The notes under the pieces are model-generated. The model was not told the DNA's origin, ran no database searches, and saw only the letters and a program-made list of their open reading frames with translations. DNA of 64,000 nt from Rhynchopus euleeides (Eukaryota; Euglenozoa; Diplonemea; Diplonemida; Diplonemidae): the NCBI GenBank assembly GCA_963210315.1, contig OY723250.1, positions 744,001-808,000 on the forward strand. The letters run 5' to 3'. Positions 1-9,623 of the stretch are shown piece by piece; the stretch's first letter is position 1; each line of letters begins with the position of its first letter. Position numbers and translations under genes: made by a program.

Positions 1-509
1 TTGAGATCCAGCAGCACAGACTCTTTGTTGGCAGACCGCATGCACATCAGGAGGCACGGCAGGCAGAAGAGATGGCCGCACTTCGCGATGCGCGCAGCGC
101 TGGGGTATTCAAAGCATATAGGGCAGGAGAAATCCTCATCAGACACCTGGCAAGCCTCGTAGACGTCGTCCCAGCTGAGCAACTCCCCGATGTCCCAGTT
201 GCGTGGGGCAACCTCAGGCTTGAGGAGGAGGCGGTAGTTTGCCAGCACAAACTAGTCCCGCTTGGCAAGGCTGCTGCCCTGCGCAGCGCCTGGCGGGGGT
301 TGTGTATTGGGGTTGTGAGTGCCGCCACCACCGCCCTTCCTCCGCTTCCCCTTCACCGCCGCAGCATCGCGGCCCCGCCCCTTATAGCCGCCACGGGGGG
401 CCTGCCCATCACCCACACCATCCGCACCGCTGTAGGCACGCCCCTTCGCCCCGCCGCCCTTGCTGCTGCCGCTGTGCGGGTCGCTGATGCCGCCCCGGTG
501 ACCACCCAT
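1..509 (-). CDS. RNF10-like RING finger protein, N-terminal part (cut by window edge)
   Basis: On the minus strand the segment 251-1 reads FVLANYRLLLKPE, then NWDIGELLSWDDVYEAC, then the RING start CPICFEYPSAARIAKCGHLF and CLPC. This is the order seen in RNF10-type RING E3 ligases (an F-x-x-AN motif, an NWD/WD segment, then a C3HC4 RING whose helix is CGHxFCxxC). The last RING cysteines lie off the left edge. Upstream, 509-255 gives a Gly/Arg/Lys-rich low-complexity stretch in the same frame, with ATG at 509-507, typical of RNF10 N-termini. A TAG at 254-252 sits exactly between the two parts (AKRD-TAG-FVLANY). The simplest reading is that the TAG is the AG of a 3' splice site, with the donor upstream (a GTGGTG near 335 is one candidate). 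A disrupted gene cannot be excluded. The RING call is firm and the RNF10 assignment is good. Confidence 0.7.
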
Positions 510-1441
510 CCCCCCAGGCCCCCCGCCCAGCACCCCACCCCACCCCACCCCACAGCGCCTGCCGAAAGCGCTTGTGTGTGTGTGTGTATAGGGGGGTGGA
601 GGGGGGTCGTGGTGTGGCCTGTGTGGTGTCGGGGCTGTGTGTGCGGCGTGTTGCAATATGGGTCACAGTCACCACAACAGCACCGCAGCCCTCGGTGGGG
701 GTGGTGGGAGGGGAGTGGAGGTTGCATAGGTTTTCCAGACATCACAGACTTCTCCCCCCACCCCCACCCCCATTGAGGTGCGCAGAACCACAAGCCAGAC
801 AATGATACCGACCAACTGAATCGTGCTGGCTAAACTCCGGAAAGAATTGTCCTTTTTCGTTGAACATGGCAAAGAAAAAGATAAAGCATTGCTTTGTGCG
901 CCAAACCCGGGTGAACAAGCCTCATTTGGCTTTTCCTGATGAAGGTTGGTGTGAATGTGCCCAGTCATAGCACAAGACAAGGTATATTGCGTTTGCCGCC
1001 CAAAGCGCTGCCAACTGTCTGTTCCACTGTAACAAGGTTCTTGCTGATTTCGTGAAAAAAAAATGCTATACCACACACGCCAGACACACACAAGCAACAC
1101 GCTGCAGCCAGCAAACCTCGGGTGGGTGGGGCAATGGGACGGCCCGCCTCCCCGAGATCGAGAGATAGTCCGCACGGCGCAGGCCTGCGGCACCAGGAGA
1201 GCCACACCCCCACCACCACCACCACCCCACATCCTGCACGCTACGCACAGACTTCACACGGCCCGAGGCTAGATAGGCGGTTGCGGGTGATGCACAGGGT
1301 GCTGGCTGTATGTCAGAGAAGAGTAAGGCGCACAGACAGAGAGGCAAACCCACCCCTTTTCACTCAAAGCACAGGCAGTGGTGGAGGCCTGCAATAATGA
1401 CTCGTTTGAGGGGGGGAGCTCCACCATCTATGTGTCAGAAC

Positions 1442-1505
1442 GTGCCAGTTCGGCACCTCCGTTGTGAGGCAACTCGGCCTTCACTCTGCACTTCAGAGTG
1501 AAGGC
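1442..1505. repeat. Dispersed repeat with strong hairpin (copy 1)
   Basis: GCCTTCACTCTG (1477-1488) and CAGAGTGAAGGC (1494-1505) form a perfect 12-bp stem around a five-base loop. A smaller stem GTGCC/GGCAC lies just upstream (1442-1456). Related sequence occurs at 22376-22436 (words TTGTGCGGCGACTC and GCACTTCTGAGCGAAGGCT) and at 28275-28315 (GCGACTCACTTTTCTGCACT). All are in non-coding DNA. This is a dispersed short repeat of unknown class. Confidence 0.55.
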
Positions 1506-1614
1506 TACCGTTCCTAAACGAACCGTCAGGTTGCCACAGTGCAGCCGAGTCATGCGGCAAGCGCTTTTCCCGCACCCCCCCCCCCTCCCAGCCTACACAG
1601 GGCACAGGCATGTC

Positions 1615-1885
1615 GCTAAGCGTCGACCGTCGACCCAGTGATTTTGGGTTTCCCCCCCCATAAAAAAGCGTCGACCCAGCGTCGACCCAGTGGACTGGGT
1701 TGACGCTTGGTCGAGGCTTGGAGCGTCGACCTAGTGGAACTGGGTTGCCATTCAAGCCTGGACCAAGCGTCAACCCATTTATTACACTGGGTCGACGCTA
1801 ACCTAGCGTTGGCCCGGTTACACTGGGTCGACGCTCACCAAGCGTCGACCAAGCGTCAACCCACTTTCACTGGGTCGACGTCGAA
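1615..1885. repeat. Cluster of palindromic CTGGGTCGACGCT motifs in both orientations
   Basis: Within about 270 bp the word CTGGGTCGACGCT, or close forms such as CTGGGTTGACGCT, occurs at least eight times in alternating orientation. The result is nested inverted repeats centred on GTCGAC. Isolated related words occur at 2418 (GAGCGTCAACCCA) and 2829 (TAGCGTCGACGC). No coding frame explains it. It may be a clustered protein-binding array or the end of an element. Confidence 0.55.
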
Positions 1886-1904
1886 GAGAGTATGGTTTTG
1901 CAGG

Positions 1905-2350
1905 AACAGATGCTCACTACCGTGGCCTCCGGCGGCTGGGGGGCTCCGCCCCCCAGACCCCCCTGTGGCGTATGTCTCGTACTCAAGTCATTCGATTCCC
2001 ACCGGGTCAGGGAATCCACCCACTCCAGTAGCCTCAGGAGGACGCAGCCAACTCACACAGAATCTGTACGCCCACAATGAACAGATGCTCACTACCGTGA
2101 CCTCCGGCGGCTGGGGGGCCCTGCCCCCCAGACCCCCCATCTCGCGTGCCCGTCTAGTAACCAAGTCCTTGCGCTTTGACGGCCGTGACATATCAGGGGG
2201 CAGCGTCGAAATCATGGTCCCGAAAGCCATTTTTTGGTTTCCTCCGGCACCCGACGGCGCGAGCGGGAGAGGAACCACGGAAGGAACCCAGCGCCTCACA
2301 CCGTGCCCACCTAGTGGTTCACCGATGGGAAAATTTGGCAACAACACGAG
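1905..2350 (+). repeat. Dispersed repeat carrying two GC-rich hairpins (inverted copy at 20870-21330)
   Basis: Two near-identical segments (ACAGATGCTCACTACCGTG followed by CCTCCGGCGG and a hairpin) lie about 175 bp apart. The hairpins are at 1936-1956 and 2111-2131. The first has stem CTGGGGGGC/GCCCCCCAG and loop TCC. The following 200 bp (CCGTCTAGTAACC, CATATCAGGGGG, GCGCGAGCGGGAG) match 20870-21070 in inverted orientation with moderate divergence, so this is an older dispersed repeat rather than a local duplication. Confidence 0.7.
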
Positions 2351-3143
2351 CGCGCGCGAAGCGCGCGCGAGAAAAATTGACCCCTAGTGTTTTCCCCCCT
2401 GATCCCCCCCCAAAACAGGAGCGTCAACCCACCAAATCTCCAAAATCGAAAAGTTAGCGACAGGCCTGCACAGGGCAGTTTTCTTCAAATCAGCAAAATG
2501 CTGCACATCACATGGTTGCGATTTGCTTTTTTGCTTGACACACACTCCACCGCCCACTCGACAACGACTATTCGGCTCATTGACGAGTGCACTGTGCAGT
2601 GCGGAGGGAGAGAGAGAGAGGGGACGACATCGGCAGGGGCAGTGGGAGGGAGAAAGGGGGGAGGGGCGGCACCGAAGCTAGCCAAGCGAGAAGACACTGC
2701 CACCACCACCACCACCACCCCAGTGGAAACCCCTGTCCAGAAGCGCCCCTCGGCGCAGGGGTGCTCCTCAGCACGGTGCACAAGGGTTTGATTTGGAGTC
2801 CCGAGCGGTTTGAACGGGGTGGGGTATGGGGAGTGTAGCGTCGACGCAAAATGGTGCTGGGCACCAGAGAAGTAGCGATGGGTTGGCCGTGTCTCCGCAG
2901 CCACCCCCTGCGAGAGAGCCGCACGGTGGCACCGCCTAACGTCGCTTCAAACTGCCTCTCTGGGCACCGCCGCACTGAGGCGGCACAACGCAGGTCCCCA
3001 GCACCTTCTCGGAGTGTCCGTCCTTTAGGGGGGAGGGGAGCAATTTGAAGGGCAGTTTTGACAGTCGGCTGAGGACGTGTCTCGCTTCAAACGCCCCACA
3101 TATCCCTTCCCGTCGCCGGGGGGTGCAAGCAGTATTAGGAACT

Positions 3144-4193
3144 TCACTTCTCAAAGCGCATCACGCCGTGTGCATCGGCGTCGTCAGCCGGGGGGAGCTG
3201 GAGGACGTCGGTGTTCCCAACGTAGGCTGTCTTGAGGCCCTCTTCCCAAGTCCACCCGAGGAAGGCGGCGCGCACCATCTTGTTAATGTCGCCGTGCCCC
3301 ACGAGCACCACACGCTTCCCCGGGAAGGTGGCGTTCACGTAGTCCAGGATCTGCTGCCCCCGCTGCAGCAGCACAGGGAATGTCTCCGCCCCGCTCACCT
3401 CCAGGAAGTACGTCACCTTCTCTGTCTCCAGGATGCTGGTGCCGGCGATCTCCCTGATGGAGGACACGGGCTTTCCCGTGAGGATGCCGAAGTCACGCTC
3501 TTTCAGGTCGTCGTAGACGTGGAACGCCTCCTTGGGGAGGCCTGTTGCTGCATCTGTGGTGGGGTGGGGTGGGGTGGGGTGGGGGGTGGGATGAGCAGCC
3601 ACGTAGCCTACCGTATGCCCTCCCGCTTGATAGCCATCACGTTGTGTACTTTCGGGGACACGCCGCGATGCCAGCAGGCTAAACCAAACCACAATACGGT
3701 TGATAGGTGTGGCAGGGTATAAAGATAGCTGGTCACCAGGTTCTGAAAAAGACTTGAGTTGCCCTCTGTGTTTGTACAAACGGTGCCTGCATGTTCATGT
3801 GTGCAGGGTACCGAACGCTGCCACGAGTCTTTTTAGTCAGAAAAACACGTTGTCTGCCAGAAAACGGAGATACTTTTTTCCGGGTGTCGAAGTCGATCGG
3901 ATCTGGAAACTCTAAGCTCAACATCCGCTCACTTCCTCCCAGTGGTGGCATGACGCATGCGATATGCAGCGCACCACACAGAAATACATACGGATGGTTT
4001 CTGCTGTAATCCGTGCGCGCTGCAGCGGGCTGGCCACAACAACATCCACGTTCAACGTCTTGATCCGTTCGGCAATGAGCGCTGCCTGCTGGCGCCCCAG
4101 CTCTGTGAGGGGCCTGTCGCGGTGCCCGTTCAGCAGGAGCTCCGCATTGTCTTCGTCCTGCCCGTGCCGCACAACAAATATGGACGACGCCAT
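3144..4193 (-). CDS. Histidine phosphatase (phosphoglycerate mutase-like) family protein
   Basis: Two exons, complement of 3144-3553 and 3992-4193, encode 203 residues. The donor is GTATGT (3991), the acceptor CCACAG (3555-3554), and the phase-1 join restores a continuous family alignment. The catalytic RHG motif is at residues 9-11 (VVRHGQDEDN). The ELGRQQA helix and the ASPLQRARITAETI signature follow, then the acid/base Glu near 86 (LKERDFG) and the second histidine at 154 (LVGHGDINK). All key residues of the histidine phosphatase superfamily are present. Length matches small cytosolic members that act on sugar phosphates or other small phosphoesters; the exact substrate cannot be read. 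I see no targeting peptide. Its intron carries a short repeat also found in introns of neighbouring genes. Confidence 0.9.
3746..3834. repeat. 89-bp intronic repeat with AAAAAGACT ends
   Basis: The segment runs from AAAAAGACTTG to GAGTCTTTTT, so its ends are imperfect inverted repeats. The core GCAGGGTACCGAACGCTG is shared with 15642-15727, which lies in the intron of a different gene. A weaker relative starts at 5791 in a third gene's intron. It is a MITE-like repeat; no target duplication was recognised. Confidence 0.55.
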
Positions 4194-4916
4194 GCCGAGG
4201 AGCCTGCTGGCATGGTGTGTTGAAGGAGCTGCCCAACTGTGATGCAGCTCTTCTGTACAAAACTCACACAGCACGCGGGTGGGCCCGGAGATGGGGTGGG
4301 GGGTGGGGCGGGGGTGTCAGGCAACTTTCAGCTTAACGATCTGCCGCCCGCGGGGCACCGACAACGGGCCAAAGAAATGAAGGAGCGTGGAGGAGTCGTG
4401 TAAACGGCCCTCACCACCTCTGGTGCACATCAACCGTCATCAAACCGAAGGCTGTTGTGGTGGAAATAAAAAGTCCTGAGCTTGCCTGTCGCTGATCGAG
4501 ACCCCCAAGGCCACAAACTGTCTGTGGCATGTCGTTCTTTGCCATCTTTCCAATCCGCAAAGATAGCTTTCACTTTCACCTCCTACAACAACACCAGAAC
4601 ATCTCAAACTACGTTGCAAACGGGGTTCGATGTCGAAACCAGTATCGTGGGTTCGCCTGAAACACTGGGGTTTTGCCGTCTCCGCGAAAAAAAACCCCCC
4701 ACCCTCAATACTTGGCCAGCAATATCTCCCCCGCACAGATTTCCCACATGACACGCTTCGACACAGCTCTCTCCATATCAACACCACACAAACCCACCCG
4801 CATCCATACAAGCCATCACCTCCCCTGACAAGGGGGGCACCAGAGCTGCAGGCACACAATCTTGGCCGGTCCGACCTCCCCCCACCCACCCACCCACCCC
4901 CACACCCCTCCGCTCC
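4194..4916. other. Intergenic region upstream of the phosphatase gene
   Basis: Non-coding by all signs I can read. It must hold the promoter of the histidine-phosphatase gene, and it ends at the 3' end of the next minus-strand gene. There are C-rich tracts at 4880-4910 but no clear TATA element or repeat. Confidence 0.45.
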
Positions 4917-6215
4917 TCATATCCGGAAGTCCGTCGTCAGCTCTGCTTGCGGGGCCGAATTCTTAAAGCGGATCCAGTCGAGTGCGGCACGCACTGCCTG
5001 GCGCGTGATGCAACCCCTGCCTGACGAGGCCGCGACTAGCGTCGCCGCTGGAGAGCTGTGCACGGGGGCCGCAGGGGGCTTGGGGGACGCCGCAGAAGGC
5101 GGGGGGCGGGGCGTCATCGGAGAGTGACTCCGTGTCGTCGCAAAGGTGCTGTTCAGAGGCGGGTAACAGGAGGGGTAGGGCCGGCGCTGGGGGAAGCCGT
5201 GGTGCTTCTCGACAAGGCCCTCGATGCGGGTGCAGCTGTTGTCGAAGTCGATCGCCTTGTTGCTCCACACGCCCCGCGACATCGCATCCTGCTTGCTGCG
5301 CGTCTTCATCGCAGCGTCGTGGATATGCTCGCCCCTCCTCACACCGGCCACCTGCATGAGACCCATCACCTTCTCCATCTTGACCTCACTCCGCTCCTGC
5401 TGCTTCTCGCGCTCCTCCACCGCCTTGTCCTCCACAGCGCGGTTCCGTTCGTCCTTCCTCCTGCGGCGGACGCGGCGTCTCTCCTCGTTGTCCTCCTTGG
5501 CGGTGGCTTTCTTCGCAACCCACTTCTCCTCGCACTGTGTGTGCAGGTCGTCTAGCTCCTGTTGGCGCCGCACCTCGCGTTCATAGCGCCTGAGGGAGGG
5601 GAGGGAGGGAGGGGGTGTAGAAGCCAGCTGTGTCTCAAAGAGACTGAATGGTCAGGCAGTTCCTTCCTGAACTTTCCCTCTATGGAGGAGGATTTATAGA
5701 CGTCTGATTCATCAGGCGAGTTTTGATCCTGGCGACAACAAGAAGAAAAGAAGTGCTCGATGGCCAAGATCTCCCCAAACAGCGTGGCGCAAAAAAGACT
5801 TGGAGTTGTGTTCTTTGTTCATACGAACGACCTCTGAGCGCACACGTTCTCAAGTCTGTGTTGAGAGACCCATCAAAAAATACACCCGCCCCCCTCCTCA
5901 TCGAATTTGAAGACAAAACCCCCACGCCGAACAACAGAATGCCAGGCACACCTCTCGAGGAAAGCGATATGGTCGAGCGTGGGCTTTGGCGGCTGCTGCA
6001 CAAGCTCGCAGAACTGCTTACGACCCAGCATATGGGCCCCTTGGCGTGCGTGCCCTTATATTGTACTTCTTGTAGGTGTTGTTGGGGCCGGTGCCTGTGC
6101 CGACACGCCCTTCTGCTGGCAGCTTCTTTTTGGGGGATGTTGCCGCAACACCTCGGGCACCCCACCTGCCTGTGGCACAGAGCTGTTCTCCCTCTGAACC
6201 CCACCCCCTCGTCAA
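4917..6215 (-). CDS. Charged coiled-coil protein of unknown function (5' end unresolved)
   Basis: The last exon, complement of 4917-5589, begins after CCCTCAG and encodes 223 residues. First comes a highly charged helix rich in Glu/Arg/Lys (QQELDDLHTQCEEKW onward), then SNKAIDFDNSCTRIEGL, a Pro-rich linker, and a short conserved-looking tail ending DFRI. The preceding exon ends at 6022 with donor GTAAGC. Its phase (GGGTC then GCGC) joins cleanly to read PYAGSRYEREVRRQQ. That exon (KKKLPAEGRVGTGTGPNN, then YKKYNIRARTP) is open back to about 6215, but I could not fix its start or a start codon. The domain architecture resembles cytoskeletal or axonemal coiled-coil proteins only in a general way, so I assign no function. 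Confidence 0.55.
5791..5870. repeat. Intronic repeat shared with other introns and with an insertion in the second hAT copy
   Basis: It begins AAAAAAGACTTGGAGTTG, like the repeats at 3746 and 15642. Its second half (GAGCGCACACGTTCTCAAG, then TCTGTGTTGAG) matches 47440-47478 (GAGCGCACACTTGCTGTCTC, then AAGGCTGTGTTGAG), part of a short insertion inside a hAT element. It is thus a member of a mobile short-repeat family. Confidence 0.45.
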
Positions 6216-6620
6216 TGCGTGTAGTGGCGGGTGCGCTCTGTCCTGTGTTGTGCATGAAGATCAGTGCAAAGAGACCAGTAATCCAGATCAAGATGCAGCG
6301 CACCGGGGGAAGTGAACACACCGGAAGGCATCATGTGACTGAGATCACACTGGGAGACATCGCAGACACTCGGAAGATCCGTGTGGCTGGGTGGGGGTGC
6401 GGGAGGGGTGCGGGAGGGGTGGGGGAACATCCTGTCTATAATTTCTGTCCACATTCGACACACAAACAGGGCTGGTAGCAGCACCCCTGCACAGCAAACC
6501 CGTTGAAATCCCCGAACTGAGCGCCACACTTTGCTGTCTCATGCCTGTGTGAAGATAATGCCCTGAAGCTAACCCTAAAGCTATCAGTCGTACTGAGTCT
6601 GGTGCCCCTGACGACCCCAT

Positions 6621-6646
6621 ATTGCGTAGTTTGTGCGTAGTGAAAA
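6621..6646. repeat. Short repeat ATTGCGTAGTTTGTGCGTAG (second copy at 7553-7578)
   Basis: A 26-bp word is perfectly repeated about 930 bp away, each time preceded by a C-rich tract and followed by AAAAG and a G-run. Both copies lie in non-coding DNA, one on each side of the gene at 6693-7312. It could be the end of a degraded element flanking the gene. Confidence 0.5.
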
Positions 6647-6692
6647 GGGGGGGGGGGTCTCATTTTTTGATTTACTCAGCCATTCTCTGTCT

Positions 6693-7312
6693 CTATGCCG
6701 GGACCCCAAACTCAAGGAGTTCTTGCTGTTCCGGGGTCAGTGAGGGTGCAGGCGCTTCAGGTGCTGCAGGTGCTGCAGGTTCTTCAGGTGCTGCAGCGCT
6801 GGCAGCCTTCGGTGCGGGTTTCGACGCAGTATTTGCAGGTCTCTTTGGGGGTGCCCTTTGGCGCGGTGCCTGCTTCAGCTCGTCGGGTGGAAGCATCAAC
6901 GCATCATTAAGCGGTGCCTGCTTCAGCTCCTCCGGGTGGAAGCGTCAACGCATCATTAAGGAAGAAGGAAGCACAGTTGCTACGCTTTTTTGCAGCTGCA
7001 GGAAACGACACCATACCCAACAACAATCCCCAGACCGTCGAGGGAGAGTGGGCGCCTGGATCCCGTGACACAGATCTCTAGTGCCGTTGTGATCCCCTCG
7101 GATAACGTCTCCTGGACGTTGTCAGCGGAGGTTGCCTGTGTGGCGGTGACCTCCGTATACCCCGCGGGATCCAGTGCCAGTAGCGCCTTCTTCAGCTTTT
7201 CGTCGACCCCTCGGCCGACGCTCTCCTTGATGTCAAGGGCCACCTTCAGGGTGGCACCTCGCAGCGCCCTGAAGGCTGTGATCGTATCATCATTCACAAT
7301 CTCGAGGGTGTT
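6693..7312 (-). CDS. Hypothetical protein with Pro/Ala-rich C-terminus (partial gene model)
   Basis: Two coding blocks on the minus strand look real but are not recognised. The upstream block starts at 7312 after CGCGTAG and reads NTLEIVNDDTITAFRALRG, then LKVALDIKESVGRG, then EKLKKALLALDPAGYTEV and NVQETLSEGITTALEI, probably helical. It likely ends at a donor near 7010 (GTATGG). The downstream block (to the stop at 6693) is ELKQAPRQRAPPKRP, an Ala/Pro/Lys linker and LTPEQQELLEFGVPA. The splice junction falls in a locally duplicated 48-bp sequence and the joining phase is not resolved. Any upstream exon would lie beyond 7312, in repeat-like DNA. Confidence 0.45.
6863..6959. repeat. Tandem duplication of a 48-49 bp unit at the splice acceptor region
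   Basis: Two adjacent copies of GCGGTGCCTGCTTCAGCTC...CATCATTAA (6863-6910 and 6911-6959) differ at only a few positions. They span the presumed 3' end of the intron of the hypothetical gene, so each copy offers the same candidate acceptor (GAAGCAG on the minus strand). Confidence 0.65.
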
Positions 7313-8205
7313 CTACGCGGCTCCTGGAACTCACTTCCTTCTCAGGTGTTTCTGGGCATGGGGCAACCTTGCCCAGGTGTTTCTGGAGTCCCGCCCCACA
7401 TGTCGTGCGTTCTTTCGTACGGTGTATAGTGAGTTCTGGCAATAATTTTTTGCTCGGTCAGCGCAGTGCCTCCAGTCCTGTCTCAGTAGCCACACAGAAA
7501 GGGGGACCAAAAAAAACTGGGGGGGGACCAAAAAGCGAGACCCCCCCCCCAGATTGCGTAGTTTGTGCGTAGTGAAAAAGGGGTAAATCAGGGGCACCAC
7601 CGTACGATTTCCTTCTTTTTTTCGAGAGGCGTGCCTCACAACGCAGCCCCCGCCCCTGCGAGGGACGCAATCGTGCGGAGCATGATTGGTGAGCTGCGAC
7701 CACACACACACACACAGAACCCCTCAAAGCGGCGCAAAAAAAAGAGCAAAACCACAACAGGTGCATGTTGGTGCGGCAGGCGGAGAGCCTGGCACATTTC
7801 CAACAGCCCTGACGGCCGGGGGGTGAGTGGCGAGGGTGAGTTATGCAGAGAAAAAGGAAAGGCGCGAAGTCGACACCCACCACCCCACCACCCCCTTCAC
7901 ATGGTGGGTGGGGTGGGATAAAAGGCCGAAGGGGTAAAGGTTGCAGGGGTCACCCTCTGTGCGGCGCCCTTATTCTGCCTCTCCCCTCCTCCTCTCCATT
8001 GCGGTTTGTTTTATTTTTCGGAATCGGAGTGTTCGGATATCGTTCTGTGCGGAACGCCTGGATTCTGGACGTCCAGGGCTGGCACCGCATTATAAATCTC
8101 TGGGTTTTCCCAATGCCCACCCACCCCTTCACCGAGTTGCAGGTTGTCTCCGGAAGGGGGTGGGTGGAAGTGGGCGGGACGCCTGTCCAAAAAAAATAGA
8201 ATTGA
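7313..8205. other. Gene-free stretch with simple repeats
   Basis: C-runs and A-runs near 7490-7560, a CA repeat at 7700-7712, the second copy of the GTAGTTTGTGCGTAG repeat (7553-7578), and a CACC-rich tract at 7870-7910. No exon was recognised. Confidence 0.45.
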
Positions 8206-8213
8206 GAACACAG

Positions 8214-9615
8214 CAGGCGTGTATCTATTTCACGGAATGAAAATAGGAATTTGGGGGGAAAATATTTTTTTGCACTATTTTTTTTGCACTTTTTTCCTTT
8301 GGATTTTATTGTGACCCTACTTGGTATTGGCAGAATTTTTTTATGTTCCCGGTCTTGGATGTGCTCAAACATTCAAAAGAACACATTTTCCGTGGCCAAA
8401 AATTTTTTTGCACCCGGAGGTGGGGATGGGAGTGGTGGTCACTACTTTTTTGCACCATTTTCCTTTGGGTTTTATTGTGACCCTACTTGGCATTGGCAGA
8501 ATTCTTTTATGTTCCCGGTCTTGGATGTGCTCAAACAGTCAAAAGAACACATTTTCCGGGTGCAAAAAAATGTTGCACCTGGGGCGTGGAGAGGGGGGTC
8601 GGAGGGCGGTGGTGTGAGAGGCTTGCTCTCGAGCTCAAACCAACAGATGTTCACTACCGTGGCCTCCGGCGGCTGGGGGGCTCCGCCCCCCAGACCCCCC
8701 TGTGGCGTGTCTTTGCGCGACAATTTATCGTCCCCCCATGCGACATGTGCTATCTGTCAGTTGTGTTGTACTTGAGCGTATGCGACTATGGAGCCAGGCC
8801 AACAGACGTTCGCTACCGTGGCCTCCGGCGGCTGGGGGGCTCCGCCCCCCACACCCCCCTGTGGCATGTGCCTGGTCTTGGAGCCAAGCCCTTGCGCGTA
8901 CGGGGCTGCGGCATGTCGGTTCCAGCACCCTCGCGGGAGGCTGGGCCCGAGCACTGATCTCTAAGAGACGAACCACCTTGCGAATGCGATCGGGTTTGCG
9001 TGCTTGCGGCCATGACATCTCGAAAGGGTCGTCGTGGGCCCGTGATCATGTTTCGGGTTCGACTTGGTGGGCATCCGTGGCGATTCGCGGAACCACGTGT
9101 ATGTGTGCGAGGAAGCAAAGAGATAACACACCAGGAGCCACGCAGCACCAGGTCGACCTGGATCTGATCGAGCTCAGGGGGAAGGAAGCACAGTCACCAA
9201 AGTGATATCACCGCCGGCCTCAACCACCAAACTGCAACCGCAGAAGTTCCGCTATTCTCACAAGGGAAGGCGCCCTGGGATGTAGCAGTGATTTGTGTGC
9301 AGCGCCATCAAGTGACACTGACCGCCTTGAACAGAGAGGTAGTGTACAGATGGCGATCAGTGAGAGGGCGTGCTGTGTCCTTCCACTTCCCCATCTACCT
9401 CCATTCGTTCACCGTTGTTGATAGCGATTTTTTCGCCATTTTTTCGAATCGTATGCATCGGTCAGGCCGAGTGAATCAAAATAGCGCAAAAATCACACCA
9501 AAATCTGTGTCTGAGGCACAGAAATCGTGCAAAAAAGCACCCAAAAAAAGTGCAAAAAAACCAAAATAGGATTTCGAAAATCGGCCAAAATACCCCCAAA
9601 ATAGAGCCACACCTG
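8214..9615 (+). mobile_element. Non-autonomous hAT-type DNA transposon, copy 1, with 8-bp target duplication
   Basis: The left end is CAGGCGTGTATCTATTT. The right end, read inward from the other strand, is CAGGTGTGGCTCTATTT, so the terminal inverted repeats match at 14 of 17 positions and start with CAG. The element is flanked by the perfect 8-bp direct repeat GAACACAG (8206-8213 and 9616-9623). An 8-bp duplication and CAG-type ends are hallmarks of the hAT superfamily. It encodes no recognisable transposase. Internally it has an imperfect tandem duplication (about 8281-8399 and 8459-8560, sharing GACCCTACTTGG and TTCCCGGTCTTGGATGTGC) and two GC hairpin repeats (8673-8693 and 8832-8851). A nearly identical copy sits at 47181-48746, so transposition was recent. 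Confidence 0.9.
8281..8560 (+). repeat. Imperfect tandem duplication inside the hAT element
   Basis: Two units of about 110-120 bp share CCTTTGGATTTTATTGTGAC / CCTTTGGGTTTTATTGTGAC, then CTTGGTATTGGCAGAATT or its one-base variant, then CAAAAGAACACATTTTCCG. The same arrangement is present in the second hAT copy, so the duplication predates both insertions. Confidence 0.75.
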
Positions 9616-9623
9616 GAACACAG

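Larger units (their letters stand above)
510..3143. other. Gene-free stretch rich in simple and dispersed repeats
   Basis: I see no convincing exon here. The stretch holds GT-rich and C-rich tracts (550-650). At about 880-1050 there is a segment resembling part of the intron at 15740-15860 (shared words GCGCCAAACCCGGG and CAAAGCGCTGCC). It also holds the hairpin repeat, the GTCGAC palindrome cluster and the double-hairpin repeat listed separately. The part at 2822-3143 is unassigned and directly follows the 3' end of the phosphatase gene. Confidence 0.5.

Noticed and set aside
72-776. Plus-strand open frame of 234 codons at the left edge
   Set aside because: It is the antisense of the RING-finger exon and of C-rich sequence; the minus-strand reading has a clear domain.
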